Origin: Isoetes taiwanensis | Lineage: Eukaryota > Streptophyta > Lycopodiopsida > Isoetales > Isoetaceae | DNA length: 64,000 bases | Reading direction: 5' to 3' | Assembly: GCA_021234155.1 (NCBI GenBank) | Contig: JAJEKV010000048.1 | Span: forward strand, 374,001-438,000 | Shown here: positions 10,321-21,829 of the stretch, piece after piece | How positions within the stretch are numbered: position 1 is the stretch's first letter | How the letters are laid out: every line of letters starts with the position of its first letter | Notes under the pieces: generated by a model | What the model saw: only the letters and a program-made list of their open reading frames with translations | What the model was told of the DNA's origin: nothing | The model's database searches: none | Made by a program: the position numbers and the translations under genes

Positions 10321-12860
10321 TATCGCCCTGTTGAATATGGTGGTTACCATCAGTACTATGGATGGCCCTGCCCACTTGAGTAACACCTACATGCCATCCA
10401 GGTCTGGCGCTTCTCTATTGGCTAGATGGTATGAGCCATGATCTACATCTGCCTTTGTGATTTCCAATACCTGGCCTTGTTTTGGGGTAACGATGCTTGT
10501 GGCCCCTGAGGATCATAGAGCTACTGCAGGTACTGGCCTCAATGCTTGGGAGTAATGTTCCCTATATGTTGTACTGGCTTTCTGAACACCCTTCACCAAA
10601 AGATTTTGGGATGACGGTCTAGGAGGAGGAACATTTCCTGTTGATGGGTGCAATGTATCTGGCTACTTTAGCTTTAAGGAAAAGGTCATATTGTCTGACC
10701 GTATGCATGTGCAAAGCAGGAGCTGTAACCTAGCAGAGCCAGGGTTTATGTTCCTTGTATCCAGCATCAAACCACTGGTTAAGCAGAAAGTCGTGACCTC
10801 CGTGGTTCGTCGAGGGTGACTTCTCCCAAAGCACCTTTTTGCAACGGCCCCAAGGATGGCAATCAGCCTGTCCGTCTATTGCTCTAGTGTAGAGAACTAC
10901 AAAATGTCTTCCAGAACATCTATGAGCATCTCGGCATAAGCCTCTACATGTTCAACATCCACGCGGTTGAGGCGTGCGAGGAGGGGCCGCACAAGAGGTT
11001 GGAACAACCTGCCAAATCAGCTGCAAGTAGAGTTGTAGGTGGTCCGAGTCTGCCTCATATCCTGCTTAGTCACCAACACATATTCTACCACACTAAGTCT
11101 GCCCCTTAGTTCTCCGGCATGCAAGTGTGCTTGCGAAAGGACGGCCACTGTGCTAGTCCATTGCAGATTACCAAGTCAAAAATACTATAGAGCAACAACA
11201 ACTGCCTACCATAGCACATGACGTGATTGTCAGATGATGCCTATGGCCAAGCTCCTTCTGAAGGGCACAGTTGCAAGACATCTTCAGCCAAGGGATCAAA
11301 TCTTATGGGCTATCATGTGCTGGTGCGTGCATTGAAATTTACGACGGGTATGACTCTACCCAACTACTTGTGATGTTGCATGTCATCATGTAGACCGACA
11401 TAGGGATCCAGCCTATCCACATCCGAGTGAGTGTGATAGAGATTGCTCTCAATATGTGGGAAGTAACATGCCGCCACAAAGAGAGGGATATCGATGTGCT
11501 GCACCAGGGATTCAGTTATAACAAAAGGGATATGACATCTGCGTTCAAGAGGTGGCCAAAAATAACCCTGGTATACTGACTTATGAAAGATAATTTAACC
11601 CCTAAAGTATATTTTTTACCACAAATAGTGGTGAGAAAACCTACTAATGGTAAGTATGCCTTCATAAAGTGGTCGAAAAAACCCCTTATAGTTGAACTCA
11701 TATGTTTTGTACGCCCAACAAATGTGAATCCCTAGGAGTACTGCATGTGCACCCACAGGTAAGGGTTGTGCTTGTCTGTCTTGCACAGGGAGATTGACTA
11801 TGCCAAGGCTGCCCAGTAGTAGGAGGCGACCCCTCCATGTCCCCATTTTCCTATGCACTCATTGAAGACGAAGTAACGTTGGTATCCTGGCAAGTCAGGT
11901 AGCCTATGTCCTGCATGCTGCCATGTTTCTATGAGGAAGATAAGGTCCATATCAATGGCAACTGAGATGAAACTATCTCTCTTCTCTTATGGGAAGGTCT
12001 GAAAATTCCAGGAGACCATGTAGAGGCACAATCCCTATTTGCTGTTAAGAGCTACAACTACAGATATGGTGGTGGCAGCACAAGGGAGGGGGGGGGGTGC
12101 ACTAGAGGTGGAAGCAACATGTGGCATATGGGCAGAGACAGGTGAGGCAACTAGAGCAGGGTGTACAGTTGTAACGGGTGAAGCAGAGTCATGGGCTGGA
12201 GCGGCTGGGGTCTCAGCAGGAGGGCCTCGAGGGTTCGCAACACTTTTTGGCGGTCGAAAGATCTACGTCTTATCTCGGACCAGTCTTGCAGCTCCTCCCT
12301 GTATGAAGACGTTCTTACTTTGCTAACTCATGCATGTAGTCTTCTTGTTGTGCAGGTGTCAGATCTTGGTCAATGTACAGGGCGGTCCCCTTCAACTGTG
12401 TTCCCTGATGCAAGATGGATGCTCGCTCTTGCACGTTCTTCACTGTGAATATGACCGCCAGGGGGCGGCTAGGATGTTGGGCTCCATGGTGGCTCCATGG
12501 TGGCGAGGATGCATATGCACTATCATCTGGGCAAGGATCAACGTCTGGAGCTGGTGGATGAGGTTTTCCTTTGCCTCTTCTGTTAGGTCATGCACCACCT
12601 AGATTATGGCTCCTACGTCTCTGCTCTTGGAGCTCTCTGATGGCCGGATTGATGTTGGCTATCGCGGTAGGTACTGATTGCGATTGGTAGGGCATGGGCT
12701 TTGACCTACACTGGGGTGGTGGCCGTATGGGGTAGCTTGGTGGTGCAGTAGTAGGTAGCCTAGGCCGACATCGTGTAGGTATTGGATTCGTGGGACTATC
12801 GTGGTTGTGCTTTGGCCTCTCCTTTCTGAAGCCGGGAGTTCAACTCCCCCTAGCACAAGG
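10321..12860 (-). mobile_element. LINE-A, 5' half (old decayed copy)
   Basis: Collinear similarity with LINE-B continues. CACTTGAGTAACACC near 10375 matches CATTTGAGTAACTCG near 16047. The GACATAGGGATCCAGCCTATC stretch near 11397 matches the segment near 17112. GAGGCACAATCCCTATTTG near 12022 matches the segment near 17512. The equivalent LINE-B region encodes the endonuclease and the start of RT. All frames are broken. The leftmost similarity corresponds to about 15998 in LINE-B, so roughly 600 bp was lost at the TRIM site. The right boundary is uncertain. Confidence 0.55.
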
Positions 12861-13449
12861 CATCCAAAATAAAAAAACTACATGGTTTTTCCCATGCTTA
12901 TGACTAGAAAACCATTCCACAAAACCAATGGGTCTTTGTGGGTTAATTTCATTAAAAGCCATATGAGGCTAAACTACTTGGTTTTCTTGTAGGGTTCACT
13001 AGGTTGGTATTATGGCATGGAAATTGCTAACGGCTCCTTCCTAGTGTTTGTCAAAGTGGCATTTTATGTTGGTAAATGGACGTGGTATATTATAATGTTT
13101 TAGAGGCAGGGTTTCCCAATGTGGTATAATATGGTGGTTGTGGATGTGGTTTGATGTCGTGGCTCTATTTATTTGATTTTATGATGTGGTTAGTTGTTGT
13201 GGTAAATGCACACTCGCGATGTGTTATATGCAGTAAATCACCATTATATAATTAGTTGAAGTGTTTAGGTTATTATATTAAAACACTACTATATTTATCA
13301 AACTTAGATGTAATTGTTAGTTGTAGAAATGCATGGTTTTGTAGTACACTAGATTCATGGTTATCATTTATAAACAAGTATTGCTATATAGTCTAAAGCA
13401 TTTCAAATTACTAGACTAAACTATTAAGGATTGTGGATGGTTTCTTATG
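12861..13449. other. AT-rich DNA, no gene seen
   Basis: No coding frame, repeat or RNA gene was recognised. It contains GT-rich stretches (about 13080-13210). Confidence 0.4.
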
Positions 13450-13610
13450 TATTGTAAATAGAATAGAATAGAATAGTTTTTTTAACGTCCACGGAGACCA
13501 TACAATGGGACCCATACAATGGGCTAGTACAATCATTACTACTAGGATTAAAAAACCCCTGCCTCGAAAGGTTTTCAAGGGAAAACCTTTGCAGTAATAA
13601 TGATGACTAC
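13450..13610 (-). repeat. LINE 3' tail module, copy 3
   Basis: An ATAGAATAGAATAGAATAG microsatellite (about 13459-13478), then AACGTCCACGGAGACCAT, AAAAAACCCCTGCC and a CAAGGGAAAACC box. It lies directly downstream, in element orientation, of LINE-B and of the 13622-13990 repeat. Confidence 0.75.
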
Positions 13611-13621
13611 TAATGACTTAT

Positions 13622-13990
13622 TAAGGTTGGTAATCCACTCTGCGCCGTAGGCACGTCTGGTGCAATAGAAAGCGCAACGCGTCGAACAGGTGGGGTGGAA
13701 GGGGTAGAGCTGACCGCCACACGCTTATCTCTCCGGGCTTGCAAAGAAGCCTGGGAGGTTCTGGGAGAGCCTTAATCTGCGATATCGCGGACTGTAATCA
13801 AGCATAGTAAATCACGAATGTTAGTACACAAGATGCCAAAAAACTATAGCTCTATGAGGGAAGACAATACAACGACCCCAACAAAGGTAGCAACCACGTT
13901 AAACAAACAGAAATATTCCAAATTAAAGTGCTGCAAAAACACCCGCAAGCTCGTTAAGGACCAATCAACCACCATGGAGAGGCAAACCAT
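13622..13990 (-). repeat. Dispersed repeat R330, copy 1
   Basis: About 330 bp shared with 39505-39785: TCTGGTGCAATAGAAA, GCAAAGAAGCCTGGGAGGT, AATCACGAATGTTAGTACA and GGTAGCAACCA occur in the same order. It probably belongs with tail copy 3 as a 5'-truncated LINE, but no protein match was recognised. Confidence 0.65.
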
Positions 13991-14014
13991 ACGAAAAATA
14001 AGAGACTAGTGTAA

Positions 14015-14200
14015 AGGAGCCCGTAGAAAGGAAGGAAGGAAGGAAGGAAGGTATTTTTATCGTCCACGGAGACCAATCGGTCTATGGGACCCAATACAAA
14101 AACGCAGCAAGCGGATTACTGCCCGAATTAAAAAACCCCCGCCCCGAAGGATTTTCGAGGGAAAAACCGTGGCAGCAATCAGCCTGCTGACAAACTAACA
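14015..14200 (-). repeat. LINE 3' tail module, copy 4 (LINE-B 3' end)
   Basis: A run of GGAA units (about 14032-14050), then ATCGTCCACGGAGACCAATC, AAAAAACCCCCGCCCCGAAG and a CGAGGGAAAAACC box. It shares the body of the other tails but ends in a tetranucleotide instead of TAGAA units. Confidence 0.75.
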
Positions 14201-15199
14201 TACAAAATGCATAAACACCCAAATATATACAGTCATGCACCGCACCGCAGCGCTGCCTAATCAGCAGCAACAAAGCGGGGCAAAGGTGACCCCGCAGTCC
14301 AAGACCTTCCCGAATGTAACGCAATTCTGTGGCACGCATCGACGGTGTTCATCAAGAAATGTAAGGGCAAGTCCCAGTATTAAGGGAGCCGATCCGCCCC
14401 GGACCGACCAACGCCTGGCAACTCGAAAGTGTGAGGCTCATCCTCAATGGCACCCGCTTGACAAAGATCGACAGAGCCCCGCCCCGGCTGGGCTCCCCAA
14501 TCCACCCGCCCGCCTCGATGCAAAGATGGTGGGCACCGCGGCGTAATGGAGGCAATGAGTCCGCTTGCCAGTGGGCACCGGGAACAATGTAGAGCTATGG
14601 GCCCTGCTAACACGGGTTGATGTGCTCCTTTGTAATGGGCCGCTTTTGACCGCTAGAGCCGGGTCCCAGAGCTTGCCAAGGAAACAAGCGCCTAGGGTAC
14701 TCCCCGCGAAGCCGCCACGATCGGCCAGGTCCACTGCAGACGATCTCAGGTTCCCGCGACGCTCCATCCGGGGTAACCACCGATCTCTCTTACCCTCCAA
14801 CAGCCCTAAGCCCGCAGAAACTCATTGCCACAGCAAGCGGTCGCGGGAGCCGAAAGCATCACCCATAGTAACCACTTTCTCAAAATAGACGATGTGTCTA
14901 TCAAGGGCTGCTCACCGGCTGCAAGAATCCGATTTCCGCAGCTAGACCGATAGGGAACGAAGGTTTCACCCCCAAGTGCCCGCGCCAAAAATGCCTTCTC
15001 GTGACTCCGCTTCCAAGTCATTCCATGTCGCTAAAGAAACGACCGGGCCCCAAACCTCGACCCCGCATGTATGACAGTGCTCACCAGGCCCTAACAGATG
15101 TGACCGATGGCCCCAAGCTCCGTTTAGTGACTGTTGTTTCGCATGGCATAAAGCTTCCCCACCTCTGGCCACCAATTCAAGCAGGATAGACGCCTCCCC

Positions 15200-16100
15200 A
15201 AAGAAAGCGAGGAGGGGAACTCCACCCCTAGATACTTGTAGGTGGGCGTGACGCCCACAGCCGCCCCGATATGTGAGTGCAGGAGGCATGGGGTGGCGGA
15301 AGAGGATATGAGAACCACCCCGGTCTTGGCCAGATTCACGCCAAGATGTCAGAAGCCCGACAAAATGTGTCTAGGACATCCGTGTGAGACCGAGATAGCC
15401 TGGGGTGTGGGCGGCCAGCCAACATCGCCCGAGATAGATGAGCCGGGCGGATGACCCGGTGCAAAAGTCAGATGCCATCCCCCATGCTCGCGAAGCCGTG
15501 GCTCTAACCGATCAATGTAGAGGCCAAAAGTGTTGGCGAGGAGGGGCAACCCCGCCGACCTCGATACTACCGGGTGAATGCTTGGCCGGGCCATCCCCGC
15601 CAAAACAACTCTCATACAACCCGGGATATGGCATTCGCGACAGCAAATGGAGCCCCGGGGCTGACGCAGCCTAGCCCACGCCTTTTCCCCGGAATCAGAT
15701 CAAAAGCCTTCGCTGAAGTCCACAAAGCAAAGAATACAAGTCTCGGGCCGATGATTCCTACCGGCTTCAATCAAGTCTGTTCGCGAAGTGGGTCTAAAGC
15801 CCGCCTGCGGTGAAGGGCTCGCGACATCTGGGCCGCCGCCTACCGGGTCAACCGCCGCCGAGAATGCCACCAACAGTTTGGCAAATACCGAGCTAACCAT
15901 GATCGCCCCGGTAATTGGTCGGACAAAGGTGGGTCGCCCGCCTTTGTGAATGGGAACAACCCCGCTTATGGTCCATTGTCGGGGAGACCTTCCTACAATG
16001 CTCGTTGAATGGTAGTGAGGACGGCACAAGCGGGCCGCCTCGCCCATTTGAGTAACTCGCCCCGTGATACCATCGAGGTCACCGCTTCCCATTAGCCACC
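15200..16100 (-). pseudogene. LINE-B reverse transcriptase remnant
   Basis: Minus frame 16092-15700 reads WTISGVVPIHKGG, VSSVFAKLL, QAGFRPTSRTDLI and CILCFVDFSEGF, matching LINE RT blocks that include the catalytic Asp block (FVDF). Frame 15615-15349 gives FGLYIDRLEPRLR, and 15339-15124 begins NLAKTGVVLISSSAT and later TYKYLGVEF, the thumb. The expected YADD box between them is scrambled by frame changes. The enzyme would carry out target-primed reverse transcription. Confidence 0.7.
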
Positions 16101-16639
16101 AAGCAGTCCCTCCTCAATATCCTCCTCCACGGTGAACCAAAGGGGGGCCATCCCGCGGGGTATATGACGCTGCCCTCGGGCGTCATAGAGCCGCCGCGAA
16201 GTATCGCTCCCACCGCCGGTGTGTGATGTCCCCTCGTAGGTGGCTGGCCTTCAAGCACTCTCAAGGCCAAAAGGTTCGGGAGGATGAGTGTCCAAAGAAG
16301 TCAACATAACCCTCGATAGCCAGCAAGGTACCGCCACTTTGTCTCCCTTCGATGGGGTATCGGTGGTGGTGGCCTCGCAAGTAGCACTGGATCCGCATCG
16401 TGACTCCGGAGCTGCCGCCATGCTTTTTACACCGCGATCAAACCATCGGGTTACTGGAATGTTGCCGACTTCCCGAGCGACGGCAACCGCTAAAGCACCT
16501 CGGCCCCGTGATCCCGTGAATAGCGGTCACCGGGTCCGGCTCGGGCCGCTTCTAGTGTGGAGGTCCGCAGAATTACGGAGGGCGCCCATGAGCATCTTAC
16601 AGAAGTCCTCTGCCGCTCATAATCTAGTCTCAACCGAGG

Positions 16640-17520
16640 ACGGCGAGGGGCCGGCATAGTGGGGGTTCCGGGCGGCTTGCCAAACCAAGTCCAAATAAAG
16701 TGGGAGGTGATCCGAAGTCGACCTCCTCATCCCGATCGTCTGCGCCCACACGAAACGATCGACGAGATGCATATCTTGGCGCAACTACGAGCACATAGTC
16801 CACCACACTAGACCCTCCTCCCTCGATTGTCATGTGTCCGCATGTGCACTTGCAAGAATCGCCACCGCGGATGCCATTGCAAATTATCAAGTCAAAATAC
16901 CACATAGGAGGAGCAATTGTCCGCCAAAGCGAAAGTGATCCGGGTCGCCATCCGATGCTCGTGGGCCGTTGCTTCTCAGGGGCGTAGCTGCAGGACATCG
17001 TCGCCGAGGGGGTCAAGTCGCATGGGCCGCTCTACTCTTGTCCGCATTGAAGTCTCCAAGAAGGACGACCCTACCCAACCGCTGGCCGGGCCAGATGTCA
17101 TCATATAGATCGACATAAGGGTCCATCCTATCCGTGACGGGGTGGCCGCAATAGAAGGTGCTCTCTGCGCGAGAGGAAAATAACAGCGCCGTAAAAAGAG
17201 GGTTGCCACCGGGTATTATGCACACGGGAACCCACAAGTACCCGGTTGTGTCCCGGCTCCCTTCCTCCGAGGGTAAACCAATGTGCCAAGGTTGTCCAAG
17301 AGTAGCAAGCCACTCCACCATGACCCCTCCGCCTCCGTATATATGTATTGAAGACCGAGAAATGTTGGTAACCCTAAGCAGATCGTAGCCTCAGGCTCCA
17401 AAGATGCTCCCATGTCTCCATGAGAAAATGAGATCCATATCGGCCGCCACAGAAGTTCGTGACCGCCCCCTTCTCGCCAAGGGAAGCCTCGACAATTCCA
17501 TGAGACCACCCGAGGCACAA
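16640..17520 (-). pseudogene. LINE-B apurinic-type endonuclease remnant
   Basis: Pieces in different minus frames give VPRVVSWNCRGFPW (endonuclease start, about 17510), RVVLLGDFNADKS (about 17050) and an SSVVDYVLVVAP block (about 16810) typical of LINE EEP-family endonucleases. The final SDH box was not seen. The enzyme nicks the target DNA to prime reverse transcription. Frameshifts inactivate it. Confidence 0.65.
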
Positions 17521-18480
17521 TTCCTATTTGTCGCCAGGATGGTATGCGCGCAACCGAGTCGCTGGGAGGGACGGAAGCAGAGGGCCGAGTAAGAAGTAGA
17601 TGGACCGGGGCGATGCATGTGGTCCGAGAGGGCATGGGTCGTGGGAGGGAGCGGGGAGTAGGAGCAGGAGAAGGGGGCCGCGGGTAGGAGAAGCGTAAGG
17701 TGGCCACGCGGTACCGCGGCTGGGGCTGGGCGGGGTCCGCAAACAAAAGAGCGTGGCCGGGTCCGGAAAATGTGCATCCCCGCCTTTGAACCAATCCCCG
17801 CGGCCCCCCCGGGTGGCTAATGCCTCCGACCGACAAGCTCCCCTGCCTCGCTGCCTCCCTGCTGCACGGGTGTGAGGTCCTGGGCCCACGCATGTGGGAT
17901 GTCCCTTCAAAGATCCGCCCCCGGGCGCAATATGGCATCACGCACTGCATCCGCGAACCGCGGAATATGACAATGCGGTCACGCCGGGGCGCCGAGCCCC
18001 ATGACGGGCCGCCGGAGAAATGTGAATCGCCCCGGAATGTCATCGGATCGAGAATGTGTTCTGGATGTTGTGGGCTAGACTCTCCCCGCGCTCGCATGCC
18101 TCAACTACCGGGATTGGGCCTCTCCCGCCAAGGCCCCGGAGTTCTCATGCGCCTGTGGGTCAAAGGTGGGCGAGGGCCGGGTCCCGTGGCCGGGGGTGGT
18201 GGTGGTGGCCGGGATGGCGCGGAGTGGCTGGAGGCGGGGCGCAAAGGCGGGGCCCGGCCGCCGGCTGCGGGAGGCCCGGGCGGGTAGCGGCTCGAGCCGC
18301 TCTCGCCCCCGGCCAAGCTCCGGGAGCACGCCTCTTGTGGCCTCGGCCGCCGTTGGCTATCTCCCCACGGGTGACCGGGCCGTAAATGACTATGAACCCG
18401 GGCAGGAGACCCCGGCTCGTTTATTGATGGTTGCCCGCAAACCCCCGAGCTCCGTGCCTCGAGTAGCTTAGAGCGTGCTC

Positions 18481-19517
18481 CGTGCCCGAGGAAAAATGAT
18501 GAAGGCGTGCTATATCAACTCAAAGAAGCAAGACGAAGGACAGAAGGAGAGAACATGAAAAGACAACCCAAAAGAAAAATAAGAATGGGAAGACGAAATG
18601 ACGAGGTGTTCCTCAGGACAGGAAACACCCGGGACCAAGCAGGGGCACTTATGGGGATCCTACAGACATCCTAGGAAATCACATATGGAAAAGCAAGAAC
18701 GCCAAGATAAAGCAACCGCAACTACAGGACAAGAAAGACACCATATTGTAACCGTAGAAAAAACTTATAACCTAGCAATACCCAAACGAGAAAATGGAAC
18801 TCATACCCATGCAACCATAATCATGTCGCAATTCCAGGAAAAACTCACTTGGGATTAAAAATGGCCACACTCTTGCAATTATCAAAAAATAATAAAGAAG
18901 GCAAAAAGCAACCATCGCAACCCCATAAACATGCTGCATATAAAGAGACCAACAAATCACCCTAGACCAACAACTCGGAAACGGATCAAAGAAAGAAAAA
19001 CATGCAAGCTGCCTAAGTGAAAATAGCAAAACAAAATAATACAACTAGACCATAGGGGAAAAGGTACCAGGTAACCCAAGGAACCCGAGGAAGGGACCCG
19101 ATATCCCCTTTTCAAGAACTTGCAACAGTGGCACGGGCGGATGCAGATGATGCGACTAATAGCAAGAGGAATGTCTGGGCAAATAGATTCAGCAGCCAAA
19201 CAAGGGCTACCATAGAGTACTGAAGCAAAGAAACCAATCGAAGCCAAGAGTTCAAATTATGGAGTAAGAACTCGAGGCGGACTGGAGACAAAAAATCAAG
19301 GACCCAATAAAATGCAGAACGGAGGTCAATTCGAGATGAATTGAAAGCTGAACCGAGCAATTTGCAAAAAACAAATTGGATATGAGCAAATTGGAGGCTG
19401 GAATTAGATCGGACAGGAAGAACCGAGATGGTTGATCTGGTAAAGGGCTGCAAAGGACGCCAATTCATTCGATTAACGAGAAAGAAGTCAATTGGGGGCG
19501 AAGTGGAAGAAAAAACC
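18481..19517. other. A-rich top strand, no gene recognised
   Basis: A minus-strand frame of 118 codons (19468-19112) is rich in Leu, Ser and Phe and resembles no family I know. The bottom strand is T-rich, as in many plant leaders and introns. No repeat partner was seen. Confidence 0.3.
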
Positions 19518-20300
19518 GCGAAATGAAGTGGTGTTCTTATTGAGCTCTGGAAAAAACACTGAATACAATGTGCCCCTCCATCGGGTAGACAAAGTTACCT
19601 AAGATAGCTCTAAAGTATGTACAATTATCGAGAGCTTGTCCATCATCAACTATACATAGGTACATAAAATAAGCTTGGAGGCCCAAAAATATATGCCTCT
19701 ATCCAACGTCCAGGGTTGAATGCAAAACCTTGATAGGAAGTCAAATGGAATAAGGCTGGTCTCAAGTCGAGATGTCCCTATGAATTCTAGACAATATAGA
19801 TGATAAGAAAGTCAAAAAAAATAACCTGGAAAAAATTAACCCTGTTAGGCGTTAAGAGGTAGATGAAAAAGACGCCACAACAAAAAAAAAAAGCTAAAGT
19901 CGCAGGGCTACGCTGAGAGAATGATATGGTCGACCAACTGGGAATGAACACATCCGGTTGGTACCGCCTTGGGAGCTATAATGCCACACCGAGAAAGAGA
20001 AGGGGAGAACAAAATACACGTGCTGGGAAAGCCCTATACCAAAGAAGCATCAAATAGAAGAGAAATAAACCACCTGACCCTGCTAGCAGTGAAAAAGAAC
20101 CCCACAAGCATGTCACACAATGAGAGGGAGGGTGGTAGCTAGATAGGGTCAATAGCGCCTAACAACAAAGGCTCAAGAGAATGCCGATAACAAAAAGAGG
20201 CAAAAAATAGGCTACATATAGGAGGACGTGATGATGGGGCATCTCCATCTAAGAAATGTGGGTTCTATTGCTGACGCAATAGAATCGTGGCATTCCTAGG
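19518..20300 (-). repeat. DIRS-like element 3' terminal module, copy alpha
   Basis: The edge GAAGTGGTGTTCT(T/C)ATTGAGCT (about 19525) recurs at 23936. ACAATTATCGAGAGC (about 19620) recurs near 24039, and a GCCACACCGAGAAA box near 19984 recurs near 24421. The module ends beyond the recombinase gene with an ATAGAATCGTGGCATTC hairpin flank. It is non-coding and shared with non-autonomous copies. Confidence 0.6.
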
Positions 20301-21160
20301 ATGGGTTCTGAGATACAAAACAAGTGGCCGATAGAAGAGGAACCTACCTCAAAGACCAAGCTGGCAGGATACAGAGAGAGACGCTCCTGGATGTCGGGCA
20401 GAATGTAGCGAGAATGGGAAGAAGCTGAGTGCCAGCGCCCATGGCAGCGGACAACCTCAGAAGGGACGGAAGACACAGCATTGGTAGTGGCACCACTTCT
20501 ACGACCTGCATGGGTACCAATTCCCCAGGATCCAACCCAATAAGATGCAGAGACTCGAACCACTAGGAGCACGCAGGGGCATACGACAGAGGGCACGTGG
20601 ATGTCAAGGACGAGTGAACAAAGGACTGCTCTCAAGTGGGTCAGAGGTGCGAAAGCAACAAAAGGATAACAAATGTTGCAATAACATGACAGGACAAAAA
20701 GGGAAAACTGTGCAAGCTATAAGGACCTCTTGACCAGCAGCTGATTGGTCGCATTTGGACTTGCAGATAAATAATTGGACGTGATCAGGAAAAAAGAAAA
20801 GGTCCCGCCAATTTAGATGTAATGCCTCAGAAATCCGAAGAAAGCCAGCAAAGCAGATTGTGACGGGGCAAGCTTTCATGAGACCATGTCAGTCGGCTTG
20901 CGAGGAAGCGAGTAATGAGATGATTTGGCAGACTTGGGACACAGTAAGAGATAAACGCACTCGAGAAGAATGGTTGACATGAGGAACATCTTGGCGAACC
21001 AAGGCAGGAAGGGGTGCGGAATAGGGAGACGGGAGGTTGACTAAGCTATGGAAAAAGGCAATAGCGGCAGAAGTGAACTCTATAGAAGTAGGATTGCAAT
21101 GGGCAGACACCAAAGCCGAGAAAAATGCAGCAACATGCAAGAAGGAGGCGGGTAACATGG
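20249..21160 (-). pseudogene. Tyrosine recombinase (retrotransposon type)
   Basis: The N-terminal part lies in minus frame 21158-20889. Frame 20879-20604 holds box I, GFLRISEALHLNWRDL, with catalytic Arg at residue 15 of that frame, followed by the KSKCDQ beta-hairpin region. Frame 20635-20249 holds HAGRRSGATTNAV (H42, R45 of H-x-x-R), HGRW (H65) and SRYIL with the nucleophile Tyr77. All expected catalytic residues are therefore present, but box I and box II lie in different frames. The enzyme would integrate circular element DNA without target duplication. Confidence 0.8.
20263..20284. repeat. Hairpin at recombinase 3' end
   Basis: TTCTATTGC and GCAATAGAA pair as a perfect 9-bp stem with a 4-nt loop. 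Related hairpins lie at 24768-24799 and 30893-30919. Confidence 0.75.
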
Positions 21161-21829
21161 CAACTTGCTGAGAGCGGCACCACTGACAAAACTGGAGCTA
21201 GGCGGATGAGTAACTGAGCAAGGTCGCGGAAGCACGGGATTGGAGAACAGATACCAAAGCCGAGGTAAAGAAAGGCAAAGAGAGGTCGTCATAAAATGGC
21301 ATGATATCTGGAACAAAGGGGAGAAACCGAGTGGTTAAAAATGCAACATAACAAACTAGATCAAGTAGGAACGACTCCTAGCCCATAAAACGACTAATAG
21401 ACGCCAAAAGATTAAATGTCCAAGATCAGTCAAAGGAACACACATAAAAACAAGCATAATTCCATAAAGAACTTCATGAGCGCAAGAAAACAAAAAAGAA
21501 CCAACTTATACATCAGAAAAACTATATCATAAAGCAAATAAAGATGCATGCCCACAATGCGGGAAGAGGGTGATGGGAGTAAAGCATGTGATAACTCATG
21601 GTAAAAACTGCATCCTGAACAAAAGGTTGCCAAGAGGAGGAATTGACGGCAAGCAACAACTACCAAGGGGCAGAGGGCCAGGAGAAAACAAGTAGTGTGA
21701 GACGGGCTTTGTAAAGACGAGCATGATGTAGAACTTCAGGAATCAAGGAGGGTGGAGGAAAGCAATAGTTGTTAACAAATGCCAGTCATAGGAGAAGGCG
21801 TAAGAGCAACGCGATGAGGATAAAAATCC

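Larger units (their letters stand above)
14015..18480 (-). mobile_element. LINE-B: CpG-rich non-LTR retrotransposon
   Basis: Minus-strand fragments follow LINE order: endonuclease (about 17520-16640), reverse transcriptase (about 16100-15200), a C-terminal region, and a 3' tail with a GGAA microsatellite at 14032-14050. The GC-rich 5' part (17.5-18.5 kb) has a long minus-strand frame (18097-17216) rich in Pro, Ser and Arg that leads into the endonuclease. GC and CpG content differ sharply from the surroundings. Frames are broken in many places. RT wording resembles LINE-D (VNLAKT, TYKYLGVEF), so the two are related. Confidence 0.75.

Noticed and set aside
12834-12860. T-arm-like GGGAGTTCAACTCCC followed by TAGCAC, suggesting a tRNA gene
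   Set aside because: No matching acceptor 5' strand, D arm or anticodon arm could be placed upstream, so a tRNA gene is not supported.
14235-18400. Overlapping plus- and minus-strand frames in the GC-rich region
   Set aside because: High GC content removes stop codons by chance. Only minus-strand pieces with endonuclease and RT motifs were kept.
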